Below, one piece after another: positions 25,990-34,894 of a stretch of DNA of 64,000 nucleotides. Under the pieces are notes generated by a model. That model worked only from the letters and a program-made list of their open reading frames with translations. It made no database searches and had not been told where the DNA came from. The stretch lies in NCBI GenBank assembly GCA_964392245.1, contig CAYMOX010000001.1:62001-126000 (forward strand), written 5' to 3'. The position numbers were made by a program, and so were the translations under genes. Origin of the DNA: JAAUUJ01 sp964392245. Lineage in GTDB: Bacteria; Cyanobacteriota; Cyanobacteriia; Thermostichales; Thermostichaceae. The stretch's first letter is position 1; every line of letters begins with the position of its first letter.

Positions 25990-26226
25990 CTATCCCAGAT
26001 CTGCCAGGGCTGCCCCAAAGTTAATGTGAAAAGGCTGCTGATCCAGGATCAGAGCTGGAACTGACTGCACCCCCTGTGCTCTGGCTTCTGTAATTTTTTC
26101 CTTGCGTTCACCCAGATGAATGATCTCTAAATCGTAGCGATTGGGATCCAGCGCATGGGCAATATTTTGCTCAGCACTGATGCAAACAGGACATCCAGCA
26201 TGGTAGAAAATAGGCTTGGATTTCAT
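25990..26226 (-). CDS. Thioredoxin-like protein with CPVC motif
   Basis: The 78-residue product starts MKSKPIFYHAGCPVCISAEQNI. It has the redox motif CPVC near residue 12 and a cis-Pro segment VQSVPALILD near 55, followed by HINFGAAL. This is a minimal thioredoxin/glutaredoxin-like fold. ATG at 26226 is preferred because AGGAG lies eight bases upstream; a start at 26310 would add 28 residues without family support. It is divergent from the TPR gene. Partner and substrate are unknown. Confidence 0.75.
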   Translation of the reverse strand: MKSKPIFYHAGCPVCISAEQNIAHALDPNRYDLEIIHLGERKEKITEARAQGVQSVPALILDQQPFHINFGAALADLG

Positions 26227-26341
26227 GAGTTGTGCTCCTGAACTCTGAATTTGCTGGTAGTTCATCCATTCAGGTACGCTTAACTTAGCTCTCTGATCCT
26301 TAGTGAGCATGTGAATTATTAGTTTTCATTCCTCAATCCCC

Positions 26342-27991
26342 ATGAAGCACAAAAAAGCTCAGGGCTTTTCCAGTCAATCCTTCTCGTCCTCCCAAGACTC
26401 TTCTGAGCTCAATCTTCTGCAACAGTGGATCACCACCGGAATGCAGTTGTTTCAGGTCGGTCAACTGGCTCAGGCTGAGCATGCCTGCCAACAGGCTCTG
26501 AATCTTGATCCTGCTCAACCCGATGCCCTCTACCTCATGGGTCTGATCCAGTACCAGAAAGGGTACAAAGATGAGGCCATACGACATCTGCGCCAAGCTC
26601 TGGTGGCTAGACCGAACTGGGGAGACGCCCTCAGCACCCTGGGAGTGATGCTGGATCATCATGGAGAACACCAGGAGGCTATTGCGATCCTGAGGACAGC
26701 CACACGAAAGCAACCTGATAATGCACTGGCGCACTTCAATCTGGGGCGGGCGTTACAGAGGAATGGGGATCTGGAGGCTGCTACCGCCAGCTACCAAAAA
26801 TCTGCTCACCTGCAACCTTCGATGGAAGTGTTTAACAATCTGGGCCTGGTGCAGTTTGCTCAGTATCAGTTTGCAGAGGCCCTGAGTAACTATGAAAAAG
26901 CAATCCAGATCCGGCCCAATCCCTTCACCCTGATCAACATGGGGGATACCTGCTGGGCCATGGGCGATCTGGACGCAGCCGCTGGACACTATCGGCAAGC
27001 AACGGAACTGGATCCTGGCAACGTGATGGCCCACATACATCTGGGTAAGGTACTCCAGAAACAGGATAAATTCCAGGATGCGATCCAGGCTTACCAGCGG
27101 GCTATTGATCTGAACCCCACGGATGCTGAGGCCCATCTGAACCTGGGGAATGCCCTGATCTGGGATCAGCAATGGGAAGCCGCTGAAGCGATACTGTTGC
27201 GTTGTCTAGACCTCAATTCCCAGTCGGTGGATGCCTGGTTGAATCTGGCGGATCTGCATTTGGTGAAAGGGGAGGCGAAGGCGGCGCTTGAGGCCTCAAG
27301 TCGGGGGCTGGAAATTGATCCTTTGAATACCCATGGACTTTCTTTAAAGACAATTGCGGTGTCAGAGCATCCAGGAGATCCTTCTTTAAATGTGCTTCTA
27401 GACTATGACCAGATTTTGAACATCATCCACTGGGATCAGGTTGTAGCAGGAGTGGATCTAGAGGCGATGAATGCAGCTTTGATCCAGTACTTGAAAAGTC
27501 ATCCCACGCTTGCCTGGGAAAAATCTGGAAATGCCACACGACAGGGCTATCACACAGGCAATTTAGTTCGCGAAGAGGTTGCGGTTCTAACCCAGTTGAA
27601 GACCTTGATCCAAAAGCAGGTGAGTCAATTCCTGCAGCAGCTAGCCTGTGATTCTCAACATCCTTATGCAGCTTATGCCGATCAACAGTTACAGATCTCT
27701 GATCTCTGGGGTGTGGTCATGCAGAATGGGGGACACCAGATCCCGCATATTCATCCTTCTGGAGTTGTCAGTGGTGTGTACTACCTGAAGGTTGTGGATC
27801 AATATCCTCAGGGGTCCATTGAGTTCGGCTGCTATCCCGAGCGGTTTGATCTCAAGCACGATCATGCCCGTCACTGTATCCAACCTCAGGTGGGAATGCT
27901 GATCCTATTTCCCTCTTATCTGTATCACCGCACGATTCCTTTCGTAGCGGATCAGGAGCGTATTTGTATTGCCTTTGATTTGAAGCAATGA
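26342..27991 (+). CDS. TPR protein with C-terminal 2OG-Fe(II) oxygenase-like domain
   Basis: The 549-residue product has about eight tetratricopeptide repeats (residues ~30-340), for example ALNLDPAQPDALYLMGLIQYQKG and AIDLNPTDAEAHLNLG. After them comes a domain of the 2OG-FeII_Oxy_5 type (~440-549): IPHIHPSGVVSGVYYLK, GSIEFG, and GMLILFPSYLYHRTIPF, where the His residues are likely iron ligands. Fusions of this kind are seen in cyanobacteria and marine phage relatives, with unknown substrates. The TPR part may bind the protein that is hydroxylated. The neighbouring thioredoxin-like gene is divergent. Confidence 0.87.
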   Translation: MKHKKAQGFSSQSFSSSQDSSELNLLQQWITTGMQLFQVGQLAQAEHACQQALNLDPAQPDALYLMGLIQYQKGYKDEAIRHLRQALVARPNWGDALSTLGVMLDHHGEHQEAIAILRTATRKQPDNALAHFNLGRALQRNGDLEAATASYQKSAHLQPSMEVFNNLGLVQFAQYQFAEALSNYEKAIQIRPNPFTLINMGDTCWAMGDLDAAAGHYRQATELDPGNVMAHIHLGKVLQKQDKFQDAIQAYQRAIDLNPTDAEAHLNLGNALIWDQQWEAAEAILLRCLDLNSQSVDAWLNLADLHLVKGEAKAALEASSRGLEIDPLNTHGLSLKTIAVSEHPGDPSLNVLLDYDQILNIIHWDQVVAGVDLEAMNAALIQYLKSHPTLAWEKSGNATRQGYHTGNLVREEVAVLTQLKTLIQKQVSQFLQQLACDSQHPYAAYADQQLQISDLWGVVMQNGGHQIPHIHPSGVVSGVYYLKVVDQYPQGSIEFGCYPERFDLKHDHARHCIQPQVGMLILFPSYLYHRTIPFVADQERICIAFDLKQ

Positions 27992-28069
27992 AGTGTGTGT
28001 CCCTTATGAACTAAGCTCAGGAGCATTGGATTTGTCTATGTATTCAGCTTGAGCTAGGGCTTCAATAAG

Positions 28070-28493
28070 TTAATCAGGGAAAAATAGGTACTTAATAAAT
28101 CCAGCGGCAACCCCCGCGATCAAAGTCAGGATCCCTCCACGGCTAACAAACTCCTGCTGATCCAGCCGTTTGCCAAACCCATCCAGTTTCTCTTCAAGGC
28201 GATTGATATCTCCACCAAACTTTTCTTCGAGTCTTTTGATCTCAGCCCCAGCCAGAGCGATCTCTCCTTCCAGCCTCATTTTCAACGCGTTTAAGCTCTC
28301 CCTCCAGATTCATTTCGACTCTCTGGATCTCAGATTTAAGTTCTGCATTCTGGACATCGATCTTTTTATCAAGGGCATCCAGTCGTTTATCCAACTCACG
28401 AAACTGGGCATCAATTTTTCGATCCAGGGTGTCCATTTTTCGATCCAACCCCAGGATCAATTCTCGAATGTCCAGTTCATCGACAGGGGGCAT
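28070..28493 (-). pseudogene. Frameshifted coiled-coil protein with C-terminal membrane helix
   Basis: Two overlapping minus-strand frames together give one protein. The first (from ATG at 28493) reads MPPVDELDIRELILGLDRKMDTL and a heptad coiled coil up to ELKRVE. The second continues with MRLEGEIAL, EIKRLEEKFGG and ends in a hydrophobic tail (GGILTLIAGVAAGFIKYLF). They join exactly if one base is removed from the TTTT run (AAAA on the coding strand) at 28279-28282; the total length is 3n+1, as expected for one inserted base. It could be a real inactivating mutation, a slippage site or a sequencing error. Intact length would be ~140 residues. Confidence 0.8.
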
Positions 28494-28699
28494 GGTTCTT
28501 TCCTTCTAGATCAGAGTGGGCTGAGAGGCTTATCTCTCTTTGGCATGGAATGCACTCATTATCACCTCCGATCAGAGTGAGAAGCCGTAGCTGTTCTGGG
28601 GAACTTGAACCGATCGGGGGTGGCCGCAGTCTCAATCACGGGTTGCACTCTGCACCCACGACTCGGACCTGGTTTCTCTCTACCTACGGAGTTGCACTG

Positions 28700-30394
28700 A
28701 TGAAGATCACTTGCGGTATCGGTTGGGTTGTCACCTTTTGTTTTCTCGGTCTAGTAGGGGCCTGTGGCTCCTCCACTCCGAGCGCTCAGACTGTGGCTGT
28801 CGAGGATCCTTCCACAGAACTGCTGTTGCAGGGAGAACTGAATCTTTGGCAACAGGATCAGGTGCTGATTTCCAGTGGTGTTGTGGAGCGGTTGCCTGCG
28901 GGTCATCGCTGGGGTCAGATGAACGGGATCTGGATGGTTGATGGCCGTTCGATCCAGGTGCGACAACAAACTGAGTTGCCATCAGAACCGATCGAGGTTG
29001 GGGATAACGTCAGGATCAATGGGATCAGCTCAGGCAATGCCTGGGTGCAGGCGAATAAGATTTTCAAGCTACCTCCACCCCATGATCTCTACGCCGATGT
29101 GCCTGCATCTCTGGAATCCTTCTCAACCGCAACCTCTCCCCATACCGAAACCCTGCACCTGCAAGCCCATGCGGGTCAGCTTTTTGCAGGCATGAGTCAG
29201 TGGGAACAGGTTACTAATCCCACAGGTGCGCAAGTGCTGATTAAAGATGGCCCCAACAGTGAATGGCGACCCTTTGATACCTTTGAGGCCCTGCGGATCA
29301 CAGCCATGGAGTCTTTTACCATCCCAGCCGAGTTTAACCAGGGAAGAGCGGTGGAGGTGCTGCTGGCGGAGGGGGGAATTGCTCAGGATACGCGCACACT
29401 AGCCTGGCGAGTGGGGAATGACAGCACCTGGACAGAGATCCTCAGTTTGCCTGCTACTGATATTGAACGGACCCGATCCTTTGGCATGCATGCAGAGGGC
29501 GATACCCTGGCGTTTTACATTGGCACCTCTCCTCGAGGGATCCTTCGGGGAATTTGGGATGCTCCTGCCCAAACCATTCTCTGGGATTTTGCCTCTGAGT
29601 TGCCCACTCCACCAACAGCCCGCGAAAATAACCGTGTGGCTGGGTTTGCCGATTGTGGAGGATCCCTATACGCCACAGCAGGGCGCAGTCTCTGGCGTCG
29701 CAATGATGGAGATTTGCCCGTAGGCACTGCCCGCTGGGTGGAATGGTATGGTTCCCAAGAGGCCAGGGGAACTGGGCTGCGTGGTCTCACCTGCATCGAG
29801 CACCATGGTCAGCCAGCTTTGCTGGTGTCTCCTGAAGGAGATGGATCGGTTCTACGTTTTGATGCCTTGCCCCAGGGGATCTTGAGCAGCCTACCCAGCC
29901 CCCAGATCACCAGAGAGATCCAGGTTCAGACGGTCATCACCAACAGCTTGCAACAACAGGGCTTCAATATTCCTGCCTCTGGTCGTGGAGCCGTGGATTA
30001 TGTGATCGCTGCCTATAACGAATTTACAGAGGTTGATCTGAATGGGGAAACCGTGCATTTGTTTGGGGTGGAATGGGCCTATGAGGGCAATCAGGCCTGT
30101 CCAGAAGATCGCATCTGTGCTCCGGATTCTGACTTTGATGGAGCTGCCTGTTTTCTGATCCGTACTTCCACGCCGCAGTATGCTTTTCGCTGTTTGAGTG
30201 GCCCTGATTTTCATCTGCAGACGGATGGCAAGCGACCTGTGGATCTGGGTGAAGCATTCGTGGCGACTCGGACTCTACAGCCTTCCCCGTGGAAGGATGG
30301 CACCCTATTTCTGGGTGGGTATGATGCCAACTCCATTCCTTCCTCTGAGACCGCCTGGATCGCTCGGCTGCAACTTACGGATCTGTTGCCATAA
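28700..30394 (+). CDS. Large lipoprotein with DUF5666-like N-terminal domain
   Basis: The ~564-residue product starts MKITCGIGWVVTFCFLGLVGACGSS, a lipoprotein signal with the Cys after L-V-G-A. Residues ~45-120 show a DUF5666-like small beta domain (LNLWQQDQVLISSGVVERLP, VGDNVRINGISSGNAWVQANKI). The rest resembles a beta-propeller or extracellular sensor (repeated L.....G.L.AG...W and NRVAGFADCGGSLYATAGRSLWRR), with several paired Cys near the end (CPEDRIC). I chose ATG at 28700 because an upstream in-frame start would place the signal 50 residues inward. No known function. It converges on the CPBP gene with five bases between stops. Confidence 0.7.
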   Translation: MKITCGIGWVVTFCFLGLVGACGSSTPSAQTVAVEDPSTELLLQGELNLWQQDQVLISSGVVERLPAGHRWGQMNGIWMVDGRSIQVRQQTELPSEPIEVGDNVRINGISSGNAWVQANKIFKLPPPHDLYADVPASLESFSTATSPHTETLHLQAHAGQLFAGMSQWEQVTNPTGAQVLIKDGPNSEWRPFDTFEALRITAMESFTIPAEFNQGRAVEVLLAEGGIAQDTRTLAWRVGNDSTWTEILSLPATDIERTRSFGMHAEGDTLAFYIGTSPRGILRGIWDAPAQTILWDFASELPTPPTARENNRVAGFADCGGSLYATAGRSLWRRNDGDLPVGTARWVEWYGSQEARGTGLRGLTCIEHHGQPALLVSPEGDGSVLRFDALPQGILSSLPSPQITREIQVQTVITNSLQQQGFNIPASGRGAVDYVIAAYNEFTEVDLNGETVHLFGVEWAYEGNQACPEDRICAPDSDFDGAACFLIRTSTPQYAFRCLSGPDFHLQTDGKRPVDLGEAFVATRTLQPSPWKDGTLFLGGYDANSIPSSETAWIARLQLTDLLP

Positions 30395-30399
30395 CCGAG

Positions 30400-32895
30400 T
30401 CAACGGAAACGGGCTGAAGGAGTAAGGTATAACCACACCAGCACACAGATCCAGTGGATCAACACTGCAGGCCAGATGGATCCTGTCAGGCCATAAGTGA
30501 TTGTGCAGATGATCCCAATGCCCGTAGCTAGGGCAAGAAACATAGGATTGCTGAAAGTTGCCCATCTTTGTCGAGAAATGGTTAACCCCTGCAACGGGTG
30601 ATAAAGAATAAAGATGATCAAACTGAAGACTGCCCATCCAAACCAGAGCAAGGGGGCATACAACTCCTGGGGATGAGGAATGAGGATTGCACGAAACAAT
30701 ATTTCCTCTGTTAATGCTGGGATGAAAAAGGGCACCAGGATCTTGAAGAGAAGTGCCCCCCCCCGTGTCGAGGTTGGTGACCAGAAGAGAAACCCCACTC
30801 TCAACCCCACAGGTAAGGCGATCCCTGCCAAGAGGATCAGGAGTGCCAGGGACAGCAGCCATTCCGGGATGGTGGGCAAGGTTGTCAAACTGAGAAAGAG
30901 CCGTTGCCAGAGGCTGGAGATAAAAGGGATCTGGCCCAAGATCGTTGTGGGCGCCAACGGTTGAATACTGGCATCCCAGCCTCCCACCTGATAAGTTTTC
31001 AGGATCCAGAGCTTGGCCCCGTGGAGGAGAAAAAGACTGGCCAGTTCATCCTGGGCGCGACGGGGCATCATGGTACGCCAGCTGAGCAAAGCTGAAAGCA
31101 GGTCCGAATCTTTAACCCATTCCAGGGGATCAGAATGTGAACCAATCCCGACCAGTGTGGCTGCATTTTGTTGCCAGTCCTGGCGGACCCGACCAAAGGG
31201 TTGCAGGAGATCTTCCAGATCCTGACTGAAGGCGACCAGCTGGGCAAAGCGCTGCGTTTGTTCCGCCTCGGGGTGGGCCTGCAACCACGCCTGGATCTGA
31301 GGGTGGGATCTCACCTGTTCTGTCACCTGTTCAATGGTGAGGTAGAGGGCCTGATTGGAATCCTGAACACAGGATGTTGCGGGACTTACGGCAGCCACTC
31401 CAGTGCCATCGCCAGTGCGGTAGCGGGCGGCCATGCCCTGCAACTGAATCAGCAGATCCTGCATGGGGGAGAGGGTAATGCCATCGAAATCGTAGTCCTG
31501 GGTGAGGGGAGGAAAGTTAACCAGGATATCTGAGACCGGACGAGTGCCCAGCCAACCCCGTTGCAGATCCCCCATATAATTGGCCCAGCTTGCAGATCCA
31601 GCAATGATGCCCTGGGGATTGTGGGCATAGACCTGGATGTAGTTTAGATCCCACTGCAGCTCCTGAGATAAGGGTTCCTGTTGAATGTTGCCCCAGCCAA
31701 AGGCAAAGTGACCTGGAACCGTGGCAAAAGGAGTTCCTTCACCCCGTGGTCCTCCGATTCCGCCGAAGAGATGGAGCAGGAGGGCTTGATCCCCTTGATT
31801 CCAGACAGAGAGAGGTGCAGTTGTAGAAGAGGGATCTGGATCCAGCAGGACCCGTTCTATCCTCCCCTTCTGATCTTGGGACGCATCCCATTTGTGCCGT
31901 AGCAGATAGTCCAGACTGGCCTGTCGCCCTTGAATGATCCGATCCGGTTGGAGCTGTAGCAAAGAACGGGGTTGGATTGCCTGCACCACAAAAGTTTGAT
32001 CTTGATCTTCTGCTCCATAGATGTACCAGCCAGAGGTTCCAGCGGGAGATGCCTCAATCTGGTAAGGAGTGGAAGGGAAAATGCCTGCCCGCGTCGGCAG
32101 CTGTTGAGGAATCTGGATCTGGAATGGACGCCCTTGAAAGGTTTGTGTGGCTGTATTGAAGGGCCTTACCCAAAACTGGGGTGATGGGCAGGGAGGAAGT
32201 GCTGGACAGAGGAAGTGCTGCCAATCCTGAGACTGCACAGGCTCCACGATCTCCACCAGTCCGTAGAAGCGACCGGTGATCTGCAGTGGTTCCTGGGGGA
32301 TCTGGAGAGCAGGATCCGCGTCTTTGGTCTGGATGACCGAGACCTGTTGAAGGCTGACCACCACATCATCCTGAGGCCGAGCTCCCGCCAGCGATTGTAG
32401 GGGGCCGACGTTTCCCCGATCATGTAACCGCAGGGGCAGAATATTGCCTCGGTACAGAAAGCTGCGTGCTGCTTCTCCCAGTTGGACACGGGTGGATAAA
32501 GCCTGCACATAGGTCTGTACCGGGACAGTCTCTTCCCATTGCAAGCGCAAGGTGCGACCCACTAAGGAACGGTAGGGGGTAGGAGCCTGGTAGATCTCCA
32601 CCCACACCCAATCGCCAGGGAAGGCTGGATCAGGATTGGGCAGGATGAGGCGACCCTCCCACGCATTGATGGTGTGGAAAGCAGGGGTAGGCGGATCCGG
32701 TTGCACGGGGTAGGATGACAGCTGGTTAAAAGCAGACTGGCTGGTGATGGCATAGTTGGATAGCCGGGGGGGATCAGAATGAGTGGGTCCAGTTAAGATC
32801 AGTGCCCCCAGACCGAGGAGAACTCCCATCAGACCCAGACCCCAACGGATCCAGAGATGCTGGCGAATGAATTTGGCAAGGTGAAATGGGATCAT
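30400..32895 (-). CDS. CPBP-family intramembrane protease with large N-terminal domain
   Basis: The 831-residue product has an N-terminal membrane helix (WGLGLMGVLLGLGALILTG) and ~550 residues of probably extracytoplasmic sequence. The C-terminal membrane region (~590-825) carries the CPBP (Abi/Rce1-type) motifs: PALTEEILFRAIL (EExxxR), FSLIIFILYHPLQG (FxxxH) and a late H-W pair (VLIHWICVLVW). These residues form the glutamic protease site. The long N-terminal part includes SPATSCVQDSNQALY, which I recall from other large cyanobacterial CPBP proteins. Substrate unknown; a role in maturation or stress is a guess. Confidence 0.88.
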   Translation of the reverse strand: MIPFHLAKFIRQHLWIRWGLGLMGVLLGLGALILTGPTHSDPPRLSNYAITSQSAFNQLSSYPVQPDPPTPAFHTINAWEGRLILPNPDPAFPGDWVWVEIYQAPTPYRSLVGRTLRLQWEETVPVQTYVQALSTRVQLGEAARSFLYRGNILPLRLHDRGNVGPLQSLAGARPQDDVVVSLQQVSVIQTKDADPALQIPQEPLQITGRFYGLVEIVEPVQSQDWQHFLCPALPPCPSPQFWVRPFNTATQTFQGRPFQIQIPQQLPTRAGIFPSTPYQIEASPAGTSGWYIYGAEDQDQTFVVQAIQPRSLLQLQPDRIIQGRQASLDYLLRHKWDASQDQKGRIERVLLDPDPSSTTAPLSVWNQGDQALLLHLFGGIGGPRGEGTPFATVPGHFAFGWGNIQQEPLSQELQWDLNYIQVYAHNPQGIIAGSASWANYMGDLQRGWLGTRPVSDILVNFPPLTQDYDFDGITLSPMQDLLIQLQGMAARYRTGDGTGVAAVSPATSCVQDSNQALYLTIEQVTEQVRSHPQIQAWLQAHPEAEQTQRFAQLVAFSQDLEDLLQPFGRVRQDWQQNAATLVGIGSHSDPLEWVKDSDLLSALLSWRTMMPRRAQDELASLFLLHGAKLWILKTYQVGGWDASIQPLAPTTILGQIPFISSLWQRLFLSLTTLPTIPEWLLSLALLILLAGIALPVGLRVGFLFWSPTSTRGGALLFKILVPFFIPALTEEILFRAILIPHPQELYAPLLWFGWAVFSLIIFILYHPLQGLTISRQRWATFSNPMFLALATGIGIICTITYGLTGSIWPAVLIHWICVLVWLYLTPSARFR

Positions 32896-32934
32896 GGGGA
32901 ATGCAGGGGGTTATTAGGATGGTTTTAATTCATC

Positions 32935-33984
32935 ATGACCGCAAGAAATAGCATAGGGCTGCAACTGCGATTCCCTCGGCTGTGGAGATCTTTCTTCAGC
33001 GAGACCCTGAGTCAGCTATTTCTATACATTGCCATCGTCATCGGGATTGGCACCATCAGTATCCTATTTTTTGAATCCGATCTAACGGTTGAGGAAGCGG
33101 TCTGGTGGTGCATTGTTACGCTTACCACTGTCGGCTACGGAGATATTACGCCCACAACATGGGGAGGCAGGGTTATTGCTACCCTATTAATGATGTTCGG
33201 TATTGGTTTGCTCGGAATCTTCAGTGCTACGATTGCTAGTATTCTAATTCAAGAAAAATTACTCGAAGAAAAAGGAATGAGCTCCTATCATTTCCAAAAT
33301 CATATTATTGTTTGTGGCTGGAATCATCGTGCCCAGGTGATCATCAGAGAATTGCAATCGGATCCGACCTCAACTCAGTCTGAGATTATTCTGATTGCTG
33401 ATATTGAAAGTAAGCCCATTGAGGTGGAGCAGGTCTCTTTTATCAAGGGCACTGTGAATGATGAAACATTGCAACGAGCCAATTTAGCCCAGGCGAGTAC
33501 CATCATTATTTTAGGAGATGATCGGCTGGATGAAGAATCGCGGGATGCAAGAGTTGTGCTGACAACCCTGACTGTTGAAAGCATCAACCCAGAAGTGTAC
33601 ACTATCGTTGAATTGGTAAAGGAAACCTATGTGCAGTACTGCGAACGAGCTCATGCAGATGAGATTATTGTCAGCAGTGAACTGGCAAGTCAGGTGATCT
33701 CACGAGCGGCAGTCAATCATGGAGTCAGCCGCTTATTTTCAGACATGGTGAGCACTCATATTCAAGGAACACAGCTCAATAAACTTCCCGTGCCACGTGA
33801 TCTGATCGGACGTACATTTTTGGAAGCTTTGATCCAGATGAAGCAAAAACATCACAGCATTATCCTGGCTGTTGAGAAAGGTTTGGAGGGGACGCTGATT
33901 GCAAATCCTACTGCTGACTCCTATCTCGAAGCTAATGATGCCCTGATCGTTATCTCTCCTCCTGCCACTCGATTAAAGCCATAG
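32935..33984 (+). CDS. Potassium channel with RCK/TrkA domains
   Basis: The 349-residue product has a two-helix channel pore at the N-terminus (residues ~20-105) with the selectivity filter TVGYGDITPT near 62. A TrkA-N domain follows (~115-230; HIIVCGWNHRAQVIIREL, a Rossmann-like start without the full GxGxxG), and then a TrkA-C-like domain (~265-345). The layout resembles MthK-type ligand-gated channels and the cyanobacterial SynK family. It probably sits in the plasma or thylakoid membrane and sets K+ permeability. The gene is divergent from the CPBP gene, with ~40 bases between starts. Confidence 0.93.
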   Translation: MTARNSIGLQLRFPRLWRSFFSETLSQLFLYIAIVIGIGTISILFFESDLTVEEAVWWCIVTLTTVGYGDITPTTWGGRVIATLLMMFGIGLLGIFSATIASILIQEKLLEEKGMSSYHFQNHIIVCGWNHRAQVIIRELQSDPTSTQSEIILIADIESKPIEVEQVSFIKGTVNDETLQRANLAQASTIIILGDDRLDEESRDARVVLTTLTVESINPEVYTIVELVKETYVQYCERAHADEIIVSSELASQVISRAAVNHGVSRLFSDMVSTHIQGTQLNKLPVPRDLIGRTFLEALIQMKQKHHSIILAVEKGLEGTLIANPTADSYLEANDALIVISPPATRLKP

Positions 33985-34132
33985 GATTTTCAGCTTAGTG
34001 GTTCCAGTTAGAGCAACAATTCTCATCCTGTCCTGGTTTGTTTTTGATCTGGAAGTGAGAAGAAGTACATGATCAGAAACGATCTGGGTTGCAATTCCAG
34101 GATAGGATTCTAGAGTCTGTAGCCCAAGGATT

Positions 34133-34894
34133 ATGGAACCGACTGATATCCTTCGTCTCGCACATCCGGCGATTGCTGTGACGTTTGTTTTACCTCTGAT
34201 CGGGATCGTCAGTTACTTTGCCTGGCAAACTCGACAGCGGCGCTTACAGTCTCAGGCTGGAGAAAAAAGTAAGATTCCTGCGATGGTGGGGCCGGATCAT
34301 GCCAAACTGGGCCGCATCCTGACAAGTGGGGTGGTGGGGATTGCCCTGCTGGGGCTATTTCATCCCATTGCCAAAACTCTGATCAAGAATCAGGTGTGGG
34401 TGGATCAACCCTTGCGGCTCGTGTTTGTCCTCTTGATTTTTCTGGCCACGATTGCCTCCTTGATCTTTCTCTATCAGGCAAAGCCCCATCAGAAGGCATG
34501 GCGCTGGCTGTTTGCCGGACTCACGGGTGTTGGGGTATTGATCCTGGGATCCCAGGAGGGGGTTTTTCGTCGCACGAACGAATGGTATGCTTCCCATTTC
34601 TATTTCGGTATGGCTGTAACCTTGCTGATGATCTTTTCTCTGGCAATTTTGCCGGAGATCTACAAGCATAAAAAATGGCGGCAATTGCATGCGGTGTTGA
34701 ATACGCTGGCCGTGCTTCTCTTTATTGCTCAGGGCATGACGGGGGTGAGAGATTTGTTGGAGATCCCCCTCAGCTGGCAGGAACCTTTTATTTATCAATG
34801 TGATTTTGTCAACAAAACCTGTGCGGAAACCCTGCAATCGCAACAGCATGGTCCCAGTGAGTGGCGTCAGGCTCGACATGTGGAGAATCATTAA
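34133..34894 (+). CDS. DUF4079 membrane protein, candidate cytochrome b-like subunit
   Basis: The 253-residue protein has six hydrophobic helices and conserved His residues inside or next to them (RLAHPAIAV near 10, GLFHPIAKT near 77, SHFYFGMAV near 158, QLHAVLNTL near 183). This His spacing resembles di-haem b561/ferric-reductase-like membrane proteins, but DUF4079 has no proven cofactor. Its stop codon is directly followed by the ATG of a flavin/NAD(P)/2Fe-2S reductase, so the two are almost certainly one operon and probably one electron-transfer complex. This is inference from context. Confidence 0.85.
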   Translation: MEPTDILRLAHPAIAVTFVLPLIGIVSYFAWQTRQRRLQSQAGEKSKIPAMVGPDHAKLGRILTSGVVGIALLGLFHPIAKTLIKNQVWVDQPLRLVFVLLIFLATIASLIFLYQAKPHQKAWRWLFAGLTGVGVLILGSQEGVFRRTNEWYASHFYFGMAVTLLMIFSLAILPEIYKHKKWRQLHAVLNTLAVLLFIAQGMTGVRDLLEIPLSWQEPFIYQCDFVNKTCAETLQSQQHGPSEWRQARHVENH

